A stretch of 64,000 nucleotides of DNA from Rugosibacter aromaticivorans (lineage in GTDB: Bacteria; Pseudomonadota; Gammaproteobacteria; Burkholderiales; Rhodocyclaceae), in NCBI RefSeq assembly GCF_000934545.1, contig NZ_CP010554.1:1178001-1242000 (forward strand), in the 5' to 3' direction. The translations under genes and the position numbers were made by a program. How positions within the stretch are numbered: position 1 is the stretch's first letter; the number at the start of each line of letters is the position of its first letter. Shown piece by piece: positions 18,283 through 27,425 of the stretch. The notes beneath the pieces are model-generated. The model was not told the DNA's origin, searched no databases, and was given only the letters and a program-made list of their open reading frames with translations.

Positions 18283-19566
18283 TTAGTTGTCACCAGCGTA
18301 CTCACTCACCACGCGAACGACTGCGTTAGTGAGCATGCGCAGATCTTCTTGGGAAATGATAAAAGGTGGCATGAGATAAATCACGTTGCCAAAGGGCCGC
18401 ACCCAGACCCCAAGTTCTGCAAAGCGTGTACGGTAAGCGGTGAGATTGATCTCTCCTCGCATCTCAACAACGCCAATGGCGCCCTTGACGCGCACATCAC
18501 TGACATTCGTAAATTGGCGGCAGGGCGCGAGTTCGTCTTTTAGTTGGAGCTCTATGGCCGCAACCTGCGCCAGTCGTGGCTCCTGCGTGAACAGGTCGAG
18601 CGAGGCATGCGCTGCGGCACACGCCAGCGGATTCGCCATAAATGTCGGGCCATGCATTAAAGCAGCAGCAGGGTCGTCGCTGAGAAATGCCGCAAAAATA
18701 TGTCGCCGTGCCACAGTGGCTGCCAGCGCCAGTGTGCCGCCGGTGAGCGCTTTGGAAAGACAAATGATGTCAGGTGTTATTTCCGCTTCTTCGCAGGCGA
18801 ACAGGCGTCCAGTGCGCCCAAAGCCGGTCATGATTTCGTCCGCAATCAGCAACACGTTGTGGCGTGCGCAACTGGCGGCTACCCTGGTCAGTGTTTGTGC
18901 ATCATGCATTTTCATGCCGCCTGCGCCTTGCACCAGCGGTTCGATAATCACGGCTGCGACTTCATGGGCATGCAGCGCAAGGCATTGGTCAAAAGCGGCG
19001 TGGCTGGTCTCGGTCGTGGGTAATTCAGCCATGATTTCTTTGGGCATGGCATCCGCAAACCGTGTATGCATACCCTCTTCAGGATCGCAGATCGCCATGG
19101 TGGCAAACGTATCGCCATGGTAACTGTGGCGAAAATGAATGATGCGCTGGCGTTTGGGTTGGCCACCATTGATCCAGTACTGGCGCGCCATTTTGAGCGC
19201 AACTTCAACCGCGACCGAGCCGGAATCGGTGAAGAAGACGCGCTCCAGATCGCCCGGCAAGAGCGCGGCCAAGCGTGAGGCAAGCCTTAAGGCGGGTTCA
19301 TGCACCAGGCCGCCAAACATGACGTGCGGCATGACCTCAAGCTGGTGGCTTACCGCTTCGCGAATGTGTGGATGGTTGTAGCCATGGCAGGCTGTCCACC
19401 AGGAAGAGGTGCCATCAATCAGCTCACGTCCGTCAGCAAGGCTGATGCGCACGCCTTGGGTTGCTACAGCCATCTGAGGTGGTGGCGTGTTGGCCATTTG
19501 GGTATAGGGCAGCCAAATGGAGTCAAGCGTGGAATCAAGCGCGGCAATGGATTTTTTAGTGGGCAT
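18283..19566 (-). CDS. bioA: Adenosylmethionine-8-amino-7-oxononanoate aminotransferase
   Basis: 427 residues, fold-type I PLP aminotransferase. SWWTACHGYNHP, HSYHGDTFATMA, LLIADEIMTGFGRTG and the PLP lysine in LSKALTGGT (near residue 272) match BioA, which makes 7,8-diaminononanoate in biotin synthesis with SAM as amino donor. ATG 19566 was chosen over a TTG four codons earlier; neither has a strong ribosome site. bioD lies 1.8 kb away on the other strand with two cell-wall genes between; bioB and bioF are not in the window. Confidence 0.96.
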   Translation of the reverse strand: MPTKKSIAALDSTLDSIWLPYTQMANTPPPQMAVATQGVRISLADGRELIDGTSSWWTACHGYNHPHIREAVSHQLEVMPHVMFGGLVHEPALRLASRLAALLPGDLERVFFTDSGSVAVEVALKMARQYWINGGQPKRQRIIHFRHSYHGDTFATMAICDPEEGMHTRFADAMPKEIMAELPTTETSHAAFDQCLALHAHEVAAVIIEPLVQGAGGMKMHDAQTLTRVAASCARHNVLLIADEIMTGFGRTGRLFACEEAEITPDIICLSKALTGGTLALAATVARRHIFAAFLSDDPAAALMHGPTFMANPLACAAAHASLDLFTQEPRLAQVAAIELQLKDELAPCRQFTNVSDVRVKGAIGVVEMRGEINLTAYRTRFAELGVWVRPFGNVIYLMPPFIISQEDLRMLTNAVVRVVSEYAGDN

Positions 19567-19780
19567 GCTGGTAATCAATAAAGATGTATCGCCATGTCAG
19601 TGTACCAGCGGGTATTGATGTCTTGTACGCAGGGAGGGCGAGGCATGCGAACAAGCAGGGGTTGCGCGCTTGTGTTGTGATAGATTTGTACCGTCAGCAA
19701 GGTAGATGGATTCACCTGTTATTTTTTTAACGCATCAACGCCGCTAATTAATCAATTTACCAACGAAAAAAGGGACGCAC

Positions 19781-19855
19781 ATGAAGCAAGTGCTACATCT
19801 GCCAGTGTCAAACGCACACCTGAGTCAGGTTAAAAAACCGAACGTGGAGAAATAG
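19781..19855 (+). CDS. Possible 24-residue leader ORF before the L,D-transpeptidase
   Basis: ATG 19781 follows AGGGACGCAC, a fair ribosome site, and runs 24 codons to TAG at 19853. It is in the same frame as the L,D-transpeptidase, so the two are separated only by this amber codon and one codon. It has no signal peptide. It could be a leader peptide or chance; real expression is unproven. Confidence 0.3.
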   Translation: MKQVLHLPVSNAHLSQVKKPNVEK

Positions 19856-19858
19856 TTT

Positions 19859-20752
19859 ATTTCACTACCTCGAGTTTTATGGCATGGCTTGCTGGCTGTT
19901 TGCCTGATCTGTCTGCCATGGGCCAGAGCAGAGTCTTCTGCCCTGGTTGTCACCGGCGGTGTGTTCGACTATAGCGCACAAGCTGGTGACTCCCTGATCA
20001 AGATTGGTGCGCGCTTTGGGGCCGCACCAGAAGTTCTGGCGCGTGAAAATGCCTTGCAGGCCAGTGTTCATCTTGTGCCTAGCCAAAAGATAACGATCGA
20101 CAACCGGCACATTGTGCCTGCTGTGCTAGAGAATGGGTTGCTCATCAATTTGCCGCAGCGTATGCTTTATCTTTTTCGTGAGACGCAGCTTGTGGCGGCC
20201 TATCCGGTCGGGTTGGGTAAGCCGAGTTGGCCGACACCGATGGGTGAATTTAGTGTCATCCATAAGTCGGCCAATAAAACGTGGATTGTGCCGTTATCGA
20301 TACAGGCAGAGATGCGGCGGATGGGACAAAAAGTTAAAACGATGGTGCCTCCGGGGCCTGATAATCCGCTTGGCAAATATTGGTTGGGGCTTAGTCTTGA
20401 TTCCATCGGCATTCATGGCACCATTGCGCCAACGAGTATTTATCATTTTCAAAGCCATGGCTGTATTCGGCTCCACCCTGAGGATATCGAGGCGCTCTTT
20501 GAACAAATACCCCGTGGGGCAACAGGCCATATTATTTATAGCCCGTTGCTCATGACAGAATCCTCAGGGCGTATTTTTCTTGAGGTTCATCGGGATAGTT
20601 ATAACCGTGGCGGTGTTTCAATGGCTGCACTAGAGCAGTTGGCCCGCCAGGAATCGTTGACGGATCGTATCGACTGGGCGCATGCTGCGGAGGTGTTGAA
20701 GCTGAAAGATGGCATTGCCCGCGATGTCACGCTTTCTTCCGGATTGCATTGA
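19859..20752 (+). CDS. Periplasmic L,D-transpeptidase with LysM-like domain
   Basis: About 297 residues. The hydrophobic stretch LLAVCLICLPWARA is a signal peptide. A LysM-like segment (YSAQAGDSLIKIGARFGA) is followed by a YkuD domain (about 90-215) with the catalytic motif HGTIAPTSIYHFQSHGCIR, so the nucleophile Cys and the His are intact. It makes 3-3 cross-links or attaches proteins to peptidoglycan. The start is unclear: no ATG or GTG lies before the signal peptide. ATT 19859, nine bases after GGAG, would give a full n-region with Arg; TTG 19889 gives a shorter one. Probably an operon with the M15-like gene 17 bases on. Confidence 0.88.
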   Translation: MSLPRVLWHGLLAVCLICLPWARAESSALVVTGGVFDYSAQAGDSLIKIGARFGAAPEVLARENALQASVHLVPSQKITIDNRHIVPAVLENGLLINLPQRMLYLFRETQLVAAYPVGLGKPSWPTPMGEFSVIHKSANKTWIVPLSIQAEMRRMGQKVKTMVPPGPDNPLGKYWLGLSLDSIGIHGTIAPTSIYHFQSHGCIRLHPEDIEALFEQIPRGATGHIIYSPLLMTESSGRIFLEVHRDSYNRGGVSMAALEQLARQESLTDRIDWAHAAEVLKLKDGIARDVTLSSGLH

Positions 20753-20769
20753 TAGGAGGGTGGCAAAAC

Positions 20770-21327
20770 ATGAGTCAGCGAGTGTGTAAGATGCGACGTG
20801 GATGGCTTAAGGCAGGCGCGGCATTTGCGCTCACAGGATTGCGTGGCTGGCCAGCTTTGGCCGCTGTCGATCAGAAAAAAAATGGTGTGCGCGAACTCGC
20901 TTTTTACAACCAGCATACCGGCGAAAGTCTTAAGGCCAGTTATTGGGCTGATGGCAACTATCTGCCCGATGCGCTAACAGAAATCAACCATATTTTGCGG
21001 GATCATCGGACCAATGACGTGCTTCCGATGGGGCTTCCCCTGCTTGATCTGCTGTACACCCTGCATGGCGTGCTAGCAACCCCACGGCCATTTCAGATTA
21101 TTTCAGGCTACCGTTCACCGCAAACCAATGCTTTTTTGGCCGCGCATTCAGATGGTGTAGCCAAAGGCAGTTTGCATATGCAGGGCAAGGCCATCGATCT
21201 TTATGTGGAAGGTGTGCCGCTGGATCAGCTGTGCCGTGCGGCAATGGATTTGCATGCTGGGGGTGTGGGCTATTACCCGAGTTCAAATTTTGTGCATGTC
21301 GATATCGGGCGCGTAAGGGCTTGGTAA
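20770..21327 (+). CDS. DUF882 / M15-like peptidoglycan endopeptidase (MepK/YcbK type)
   Basis: 185 residues. The N-terminus (KMRRGWLKAGAAFALTGLRGW) is a Tat-type signal with twin Arg, usual for this family. The zinc-peptidase pieces are present: ISGYRSPQTN, SLHMQGKAIDL and NFVHVDIG (His and Asp ligands). MepK-type enzymes cut the 3-3 cross-links that L,D-transpeptidases make, which fits its place directly after such an enzyme. ATG 20770 follows GGAGGGTGG. The frame overlaps the possible TTG start of bioD. Confidence 0.87.
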   Translation: MSQRVCKMRRGWLKAGAAFALTGLRGWPALAAVDQKKNGVRELAFYNQHTGESLKASYWADGNYLPDALTEINHILRDHRTNDVLPMGLPLLDLLYTLHGVLATPRPFQIISGYRSPQTNAFLAAHSDGVAKGSLHMQGKAIDLYVEGVPLDQLCRAAMDLHAGGVGYYPSSNFVHVDIGRVRAW

Positions 21328-22046
21328 CACCGTCTTCGTTAGTGCCGTTGAGTGAGCCTGGCTCCTTTTTTATCACCGGTACCGGAACCGACGTTGGCAA
21401 AACCTGGCTGACATGCGCCCTGTTACGCCATTGGCGTGCGCAAGGCCTTGCCCCACGGGCATTTAAGCCGGTGCTCTCTGGTTTTAATCCAGCAGAGGCT
21501 GCGGCTAGTGACGCCGGGCAGTTGCTTGCCGCTTTGGGTCGAAGCATTGATGCGACAGCATGGGATGACATTGCGCCCTGGCGCTTTAGCGCGCCGCTTT
21601 CGCCCGACATGGCCGCCGCGCGCGAGGGGCGGCGCATTGATTTTGATGCACTGGTCGGCTTTACCCGCCGTATTGCCAGCGCCGTCTCCATGGATACCGA
21701 TTCGCATAACTTTTTAACGGTGATCGAAGGCGTTGGTGGTGTTATGGTGCCGCTGGACGAGCAACACACCGTACGCGACTGGATTGCCGCCAGCGGCCTG
21801 CCGTGCATTCTGGTAGCTGGCAGTTATCTGGGGAGTTTGAGCCACACGCTGACGGCACTCGAGTCGCTACGAAAAGTCGGCGCTGGTGTGGCGGCGATTG
21901 TGGTCAATGAGTCGCCCGAATCGTCAGTTAGTCTCGCCGACACTATCGCCACGCTACATCACCATGTCGGTGGTGTGAATCTTGTGACTATCTCGCGTGC
22001 CGCACCTCAAATCGGCGTTACAGAGCTGGCTTTTTTGCTTGGCTAA
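21321..22046 (+). CDS. bioD: Dethiobiotin synthetase
   Basis: About 241 residues. The P-loop variant ITGTGTDVGKTW opens the protein, FKPVLSGFNP and VIEGVGGVMVPL follow as in BioD, which closes the ureido ring of dethiobiotin using CO2 and ATP. There is no ATG near the start: TTG 21321 overlaps the end of the previous gene, GTG 21342 is the main alternative. Residues near 184 (RKVGAGV) are encoded by a copy of the dispersed repeat, and a degenerate copy lies near residue 117. Confidence 0.92.
   Translation: MVTPSSLVPLSEPGSFFITGTGTDVGKTWLTCALLRHWRAQGLAPRAFKPVLSGFNPAEAAASDAGQLLAALGRSIDATAWDDIAPWRFSAPLSPDMAAAREGRRIDFDALVGFTRRIASAVSMDTDSHNFLTVIEGVGGVMVPLDEQHTVRDWIAASGLPCILVAGSYLGSLSHTLTALESLRKVGAGVAAIVVNESPESSVSLADTIATLHHHVGGVNLVTISRAAPQIGVTELAFLLG
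21665..21687 (-). repeat. Dispersed repeat copy 5 (degenerate, inside bioD)
   Basis: CGCCGTATTGCCAGCGCCGTCT: keeps the distal half of the family but departs at the AAAGTC end. It encodes RRIASAV, close to the argJ peptide. Could be a decayed copy or chance. Confidence 0.35.
21871..21896 (+). repeat. Dispersed repeat copy 6 (inside bioD)
   Basis: Exact core GAAAAGTCGGCGCTGG followed by TGTGGCGGCG. Read sense as RKVGAGVAAI, a plausible position at a helix-strand turn of BioD. Confidence 0.85.
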
Positions 22047-22108
22047 AAGCCGTATACTGCGCGCCTTTGTTCCCTGCTTTTTGTTCCTTACCTTTCCCCG
22101 GATGAATC

Positions 22109-22675
22109 ATGAGCATCAAACCTGATAAGTGGATACGCCGCATGGCCGAGCAGCACGGCATGATCGAACCTTTCGAGCCTAGCCTGGTGCGCGAGGTCGA
22201 TGGTCAGAAGATCGTTTCTTACGGTACCTCAAGCTATGGTTACGATATCCGCTGCTCGCGTGAATTTCGGGTGTTTACCAATATCTATTCGACCGTCGTT
22301 GATCCGAAGAATTTCGACTCGAATTCGTTCGTCGAAATGGATGGCGATTATTGCGTCATCCCGCCCAACTCGTTTGCTCTGGCGCGTACGGTTGAATACT
22401 TTCGCATCCCGCGCAATGTGCTGACGGTGTGCCTGGGCAAGAGCACGTATGCGCGGTGCGGCATCATCGTCAATGTCACCCCCTTTGAGCCGGAATGGGA
22501 AGGTTATGTGACGCTGGAGTTTTCCAATACCACACCGCTGCCGGCAAAGATTTACGCCGGCGAAGGCTGCGCGCAAGTGCTGTTTTTTGAATCCGACGAA
22601 GTGTGCGAAACATCGTACAAGGATCGCGGTGGCAAATACCAGGGGCAGGTCGGTGTGACCTTGCCGAAGATCTAG
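22109..22675 (+). CDS. dcd: dCTP deaminase
   Basis: 188 residues, full length. [40 protein letters not shown] and [12 protein letters not shown] are the trimeric dUTPase-like fold motifs of Dcd. It turns dCTP into dUTP for thymidylate synthesis. The mrp-dcd-decarboxylase order around here is common in betaproteobacteria. Followed by a 145-base GC-rich spacer. Confidence 0.97.
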   Translation: MSIKPDKWIRRMAEQHGMIEPFEPSLVREVDGQKIVSYGTSSYGYDIRCSREFRVFTNIYSTVVDPKNFDSNSFVEMDGDYCVIPPNSFALARTVEYFRIPRNVLTVCLGKSTYARCGIIVNVTPFEPEWEGYVTLEFSNTTPLPAKIYAGEGCAQVLFFESDEVCETSYKDRGGKYQGQVGVTLPKI

Positions 22676-22820
22676 CCATGCAACAACGGCGGTCATCGCA
22701 CGAGGCCCTGCCGCCGGGCCCCCCAAGGCGGGGTCAGCCAACAACACGGAGGCCGCGTAGTTTGCGGTCGAATCATCGTTACCTCCTTCCTCGGGAAGAG
22801 GGGTAGGGGGCAGGTCAATC

Positions 22821-25061
22821 ATGCGTTTTCACTTTCCCATCATCATCATCGACGAGGATTTCCGCTCGGAAAATGCGTCGGGCCTTGGCATTCGTGCGCT
22901 GGCTGAGGCCATCGAGAAAGAAGGCATCGACGTGCTGGGTGTCACCAGTTATGGCGATCTGTCATCGTTTGCTCAGCAGCAGAGCCGGGCGTCGGCCTTT
23001 ATTCTGTCGGTCGATGATGAGGAACTCGCCAACGAAGGCGAGGAGACCATCGCCGAGCTGCGCGCCTTTGTCGAGGAGATTCGCTACAAGAACGCCGAGA
23101 TTCCGATTTTTCTCCACGGCGAGACGCGCACCAGCCGGCATATTCCGAACGACATCCTGCGCGAGCTGCATGGTTTCATCCACATGTATGAAGACACGCC
23201 GGAATTCATCGCCCGGCATGTGGTGCGCGAAGCCAGGACTTATCTGGACTCGTTACCGCCTCCGTTTTTTCGCGCGTTGGTTCACTATGCCGGTGATGGT
23301 TCGTATAGTTGGCATTGCCCCGGCCATTCGGGCGGCGTTGCCTTCCTGAAAAGCCCGGTGGGGCAGATGTTCCATCAATTCTTCGGCGAGAACATGTTGC
23401 GTGCCGATGTCTGCAATGCCGTCGAGGAGCTCGGCCAACTGCTTGACCACACTGGCCCGGTAGCGGCGTCCGAGCGCAATGCGGCGCGGATTTTCAATGC
23501 CGATCATTTGTTCTTTGTCACCAATGGCACCTCGACCTCGAACAAGATCGTCTGGCATTCCACCGTGGCGCCGGGCGACGTGGTAGTGGTGGATCGTAAC
23601 TGCCACAAGTCCATTTTGCATGCCATCATGATGACGGGTGCGATCCCTGTATTCTTGATGCCGACGCGTAATAACTACGGCATCATCGGGCCGATTCCGC
23701 GTGAGGAATTTCTCTGGGAGAACATCCAGAAGAAGATTGATGCCAACCCGTTCATCATCGACAAGAAGGCCAAGCCGCGCGTGCTGACCATTACGCAAAG
23801 TACTTATGATGGCGTGCTCTACAACGTCGAGGATATCAAGGAAATGCTCGATGGCCGGATTGACACGCTGCATTTTGATGAGGCCTGGCTACCACACGCT
23901 GCGTTCCACGATTTTTATGGCGACTATCACGCCATCGGTGCCGACCGCCCGCGCTGTAAGGAGTCGATGATTTTTTCCACGCAGTCGACGCACAAGTTGC
24001 TGGCCGGTCTTTCGCAGGCGTCGCAAATCCTTGTGCAGGATGCGCAGCAGAACAAGCTTGACCGCGATGTATTCAATGAGGCCTATCTGATGCATACCTC
24101 AACGTCGCCGCAGTATTCGATCATCGCCTCGTGCGATGTGGCGGCAGCAATGATGGAAGAGCCGGGGGGTACGGCGCTGGTCGAAGAATCGATTGCCGAG
24201 GCGCTGGATTTTCGCCGCGCCATGCGCAAGGTGGATGAGGAGTGGGGCGCCGACTGGTGGTTCAAGGTCTGGGGTCCGGACGATCTTTCTGAAGAAGGCA
24301 TTGAGGAACGTGAAGCATGGATGCTCAAAGCGGGCGAACGCTGGCATGGTTTCGGCAATCTGGCCGAGGGCTTCAATCTGCTCGACCCGATCAAGGCTAC
24401 TGTTATCACGCCGGGGCTGGATGTTGGTGGCGATTTTTCTGACGACATTGGCATGCCGGCGGCCATCGTGACCAAATATCTCGCCGAGCATGGCGTGATT
24501 GTCGAGAAATGCGGGTTGTATTCCTTTTTCATCATGTTCACCATCGGTATTACCAAGGGCCGCTGGAATACGCTGGTCACTGCGCTGCAACAATTCAAGG
24601 ATGACTACGATCGCAATCATCCGCTGTGGAAGGTGCTGCCTGAGTTTGTCGCCAAGCACCCGCGTTACGAGCGTGTTGGACTCAAAGATTTATGCACGCA
24701 GATTCACGCAGTGTACAAGGCGAATGATATCGCGCGGCTGACAACCGAGATGTATTTGTCGGCTATGGTGCCCGCCATGCGTCCGGCCGATGCCTTTGCC
24801 AAAATGGCGCATCGTGAAATCGACCGCGTCAGTATTGATGATCTGGAAAATCGGGTGACGGCGGTGCTGCTCACGCCTTATCCGCCAGGCATTCCACTGC
24901 TGATTCCGGGTGAGCAGTTCAATGCGACCATCGTGAGCTATCTCAAGTTTGCCCGCGAATTTAATGAGAAATTCCCTGGTTTCGAGACCGACATTCACGG
25001 CCTGGTAAAGGATGCCAGCAACGGCAGCGTGCGTTACTACGTCGACTGCGTCAGCCAGTAG
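22821..25061 (+). CDS. Orn/Lys/Arg decarboxylase, biodegradative type
   Basis: 746 residues, the full large form. An N-terminal receiver-like wing domain (1-130) precedes the PLP fold with WHCPGHSGGVAF, FVTNGTSTSNK, LHFDEAWLPHAAFHDFY and the PLP lysine in STHKLLAGLSQ (near residue 394). A C-terminal domain follows. The family includes AdiA, CadA, LdcC and SpeC/F; I cannot choose between arginine, ornithine and lysine by eye, though betaproteobacterial neighbours of dcd are usually called arginine/ornithine decarboxylases. It makes polyamine precursors or consumes protons in acid. Confidence 0.93.
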   Translation: MRFHFPIIIIDEDFRSENASGLGIRALAEAIEKEGIDVLGVTSYGDLSSFAQQQSRASAFILSVDDEELANEGEETIAELRAFVEEIRYKNAEIPIFLHGETRTSRHIPNDILRELHGFIHMYEDTPEFIARHVVREARTYLDSLPPPFFRALVHYAGDGSYSWHCPGHSGGVAFLKSPVGQMFHQFFGENMLRADVCNAVEELGQLLDHTGPVAASERNAARIFNADHLFFVTNGTSTSNKIVWHSTVAPGDVVVVDRNCHKSILHAIMMTGAIPVFLMPTRNNYGIIGPIPREEFLWENIQKKIDANPFIIDKKAKPRVLTITQSTYDGVLYNVEDIKEMLDGRIDTLHFDEAWLPHAAFHDFYGDYHAIGADRPRCKESMIFSTQSTHKLLAGLSQASQILVQDAQQNKLDRDVFNEAYLMHTSTSPQYSIIASCDVAAAMMEEPGGTALVEESIAEALDFRRAMRKVDEEWGADWWFKVWGPDDLSEEGIEEREAWMLKAGERWHGFGNLAEGFNLLDPIKATVITPGLDVGGDFSDDIGMPAAIVTKYLAEHGVIVEKCGLYSFFIMFTIGITKGRWNTLVTALQQFKDDYDRNHPLWKVLPEFVAKHPRYERVGLKDLCTQIHAVYKANDIARLTTEMYLSAMVPAMRPADAFAKMAHREIDRVSIDDLENRVTAVLLTPYPPGIPLLIPGEQFNATIVSYLKFAREFNEKFPGFETDIHGLVKDASNGSVRYYVDCVSQ

Positions 25062-25078
25062 GCGCTACGGCAGCGTAT

Positions 25079-25131
25079 AAAAGTCGGCGCTGGTGATGCG
25101 CCGCAAAGCAACTACCCTTGGGGGACGGCGA
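25079..25131 (+). repeat. Dispersed repeat copy 7 (intergenic, long form)
   Basis: Exact core, then TGATGCGCCGCAAAGC and a second module ACTACCCTTG-GGGGACGGCGA. The second module recurs at 36110-36130. It begins 17 bases after the decarboxylase stop and sits between that gene and folA (convergent). Confidence 0.9.
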
Positions 25132-25174
25132 GTGGTTTCCGATACTCTTGCTTAGAGTGATCGAGGAATTCTTT

Positions 25175-25693
25175 TTATGATGCTTCAGACTCAGTGCGCT
25201 GATAGCTGACGAAATCGTATGCCAATCCCGCCGGGTTTACATGCGACTCGCGCACCAGCTCGTGCCATGCGTTGCGGTTGAAATCGGGAAAGCAGGCATC
25301 GCCGATTACCTCGGCGTGTATTTCGGTGAGCTCCATGCGCTGCGCCAGCGCCAGGGTCTGGGCGTAAATTTCTGCGCCGCCAATCACGAAGGCGGTTTCT
25401 TCGTTCGCGCAGGCGGCGATCGCGGCTGCGACCGAAGCGACCACGGTCGCACCCTGCGCGCAGTAGCCAGGGTTGCGCGTGATGACGATGTTATGCCGTC
25501 CAGGTAGCGCCCGACCGAGCGATTCCCATGTCTTGCGTCCCATGATGATGGGATGCCCCAGGGTCAGCACCTTGAAGCGTTTCAGATCATCGGCAATGCG
25601 CCAGGGCAGTGTATTGGCGACACCAATGACGCCATTGGCGGCGACAGCGGCAATGAGAATAATGCAGGGTGAAGGTGCGTTGGTGTTGGTCAT
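25175..25693 (-). CDS. folA: Dihydrofolate reductase
   Basis: 172 residues. IAAVAANGVIGVANTLPW (with the usual Asn/Trp pocket), IIMGRKTWESLGRALPGR and FVIGGAEIYAQTL are standard DHFR segments. It regenerates tetrahydrofolate, most needed after thymidylate synthase. ATG 25693 lies four bases after the glgA stop, so it is the last gene of the glycogen operon here. In many proteobacteria folA sits next to thyA; here thyA is 23.6 kb away on the same strand. Confidence 0.96.
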   Translation of the reverse strand: MTNTNAPSPCIILIAAVAANGVIGVANTLPWRIADDLKRFKVLTLGHPIIMGRKTWESLGRALPGRHNIVITRNPGYCAQGATVVASVAAAIAACANEETAFVIGGAEIYAQTLALAQRMELTEIHAEVIGDACFPDFNRNAWHELVRESHVNPAGLAYDFVSYQRTESEAS

Positions 25694-25697
25694 GAGG

Positions 25698-27155
25698 TCA
25701 GGGTTTTTGCATGAGTGTTTGATAAAGAGCGGTATAGTGCCGCGTCGGCGAGTTCCAGCCAAAGTCGGCGTTCATGCCATGGCGCTGGAGCGTTTTCCAG
25801 CGTGGGGTATTGTGCCAGAGCGTCACGGCGCGGCGGATCGTCGCCAGCAATGCGGCGGGCGTGGCTTGCGTGAACACAAAGCCGTTGCCATGTCTGGTGT
25901 CGGCGGCATCGATCACCGTGTCAGCCAGCCCGCCGGTGGCGCGCACGATGGGCGGCGTGCCGTAACGCAGGCTGTACATCTGGTTCAGGCCACAGGGTTC
26001 AAAGCGCGAGGGCATCAGAAACAGGTCGGCCCCGGCCTCGATGCGGTGGGCGAGTCCTTCGTCGAAACCGATACGCACGGCGAATTGCCCCGGCCATTGC
26101 GCCGCGATGGTGCGAAAGGCCGCTTCCATCTCATGCTCACCGTTACCCAGCACGGCCAGTTGCACCGGCAACGCCGCGAGCTCAGTGGCAATGTCGATCA
26201 CCAGGTCCAGGCCCTTCTGCTCGGTGAAGCGGCTGACAATGCCGACCAACGGCATTTTGGTTGTCGCCGCCAGACCCATTTCGGCGCGCAGCGCGGCCGT
26301 GTTGGCGGCTTTGCCGCCAAGCCGGTCAACATCATAGGCAGCAGCCAGATAGGGGTCAGTCGCCGGGTTCCATTGCCTGGTGTCGATGCCATTCAGAATA
26401 CCGGTCAGCTGGCCAACGCGATAGCGCAGCAGGCCGTCCAGACCCATGCCTGCCGCGGCCGTCTGAATTTCCTGCGCGTAAGTTTGACTGACGGTGGTGA
26501 TCGCATCGGCAAACTGCAAACCAGCCTTGAGGAAGGAGAGTTGGCCGTAATATTCCACACCATCCATGGCCCAGGCACGCTCGGGCAGGTCCAGCGCGGA
26601 CAGCAGCGCGCGTCCGAACAATCCCTGAAAGGCGAGGTTATGGATGGTTATCACTGTTGCGGCCGTTTTCGTGCTTCCTGCCTGCTGCGGCAGGTAATGC
26701 AGATAGGCTGGTGCGAGCGCGGTCTGCCAGTCGTTGCAGTGCAGGATGTCCGGCCGCCAGTCGAGTGGGCTGGCTCCTCCGGCGAGCAGTGCTGCAACAC
26801 GCGCGAGCAAGCCAAAGCGCAAGGCATTGTCGGGCCAGTCACGACCGTCGGACCCCAGATAGGGGTTGCCGGGGCGCTCGAAGCAGGCGTCACATGTGAG
26901 GAGATATAGCGGCATGCCCTGTGGCGTATGGGCTGCGCGCAGCGTCGCGCCGGGGAGCCGGCCGCCGGCTGGCGGAATCGTCGCCCGCCCGGGCGCATCG
27001 GGGAAGGCGGCCTGCATCATTGGATAGTCCGGCACTAATATTCGGACATCGATTCCAGCCGACCGCAGAGCCTCGGGCAGGGCGGCAGCGACATCGCCCA
27101 GGCCGCCGGTCTTGACCCAGGGCGCCATTTCGGAGACAGCAAAAAGAACTTTCAT
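25698..27155 (-). CDS. glgA: Glycogen synthase (ADP-glucose, GT5)
   Basis: 485 residues. The N-terminal ADP-glucose motif KTGGLGDV (residues 15-22), WQTALAPAYL, and the C-terminal GIVSRFTEQKGLDLV and SRFEPCGLNQMYSLRYGTPPIV segments define bacterial GlgA. It extends alpha-1,4-glucan chains. ATG 27155 was taken over a TTG two codons earlier. About 270 bases without a gene precede it, unlike the tight spacing elsewhere in the operon, so it may have its own promoter. folA follows after four bases. Confidence 0.96.
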   Translation of the reverse strand: MKVLFAVSEMAPWVKTGGLGDVAAALPEALRSAGIDVRILVPDYPMMQAAFPDAPGRATIPPAGGRLPGATLRAAHTPQGMPLYLLTCDACFERPGNPYLGSDGRDWPDNALRFGLLARVAALLAGGASPLDWRPDILHCNDWQTALAPAYLHYLPQQAGSTKTAATVITIHNLAFQGLFGRALLSALDLPERAWAMDGVEYYGQLSFLKAGLQFADAITTVSQTYAQEIQTAAAGMGLDGLLRYRVGQLTGILNGIDTRQWNPATDPYLAAAYDVDRLGGKAANTAALRAEMGLAATTKMPLVGIVSRFTEQKGLDLVIDIATELAALPVQLAVLGNGEHEMEAAFRTIAAQWPGQFAVRIGFDEGLAHRIEAGADLFLMPSRFEPCGLNQMYSLRYGTPPIVRATGGLADTVIDAADTRHGNGFVFTQATPAALLATIRRAVTLWHNTPRWKTLQRHGMNADFGWNSPTRHYTALYQTLMQKP

Positions 27156-27425
27156 TTCCAAAGTCGAAATTCAGGCCACAGAGGGTATAGAGAAAACGAG
27201 AAAACGCCGAGTTTGCGATTCAGCAGCAGCCTGCGAGCAGGCGACACGAAGTGTACGCCACCTCAAGTTTTTCTCTGTGTCCTCTGCATCCTCTGTGACC
27301 AACGACTGAATTCAGCAAACAACAAAAAGTATCACTTCTTGGCGATGCGCTGGAATGATTTGTCGGGTGGCGGTGGGTGGCATCGAAACACATCTGTCTC
27401 TTGCGAATGATCTTTGGCCTATAGC

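Noticed and set aside
22676..22820. GC-rich spacer between dcd and the decarboxylase
   Set aside because: Short G and C runs suggest structure, but no clean stem with T-run or known repeat could be drawn.
25759..25775. AAAGTCGGCGTT in glgA
   Set aside because: Encodes the conserved NADFGWN segment of glycogen synthase; only the first 11 bases resemble the repeat.
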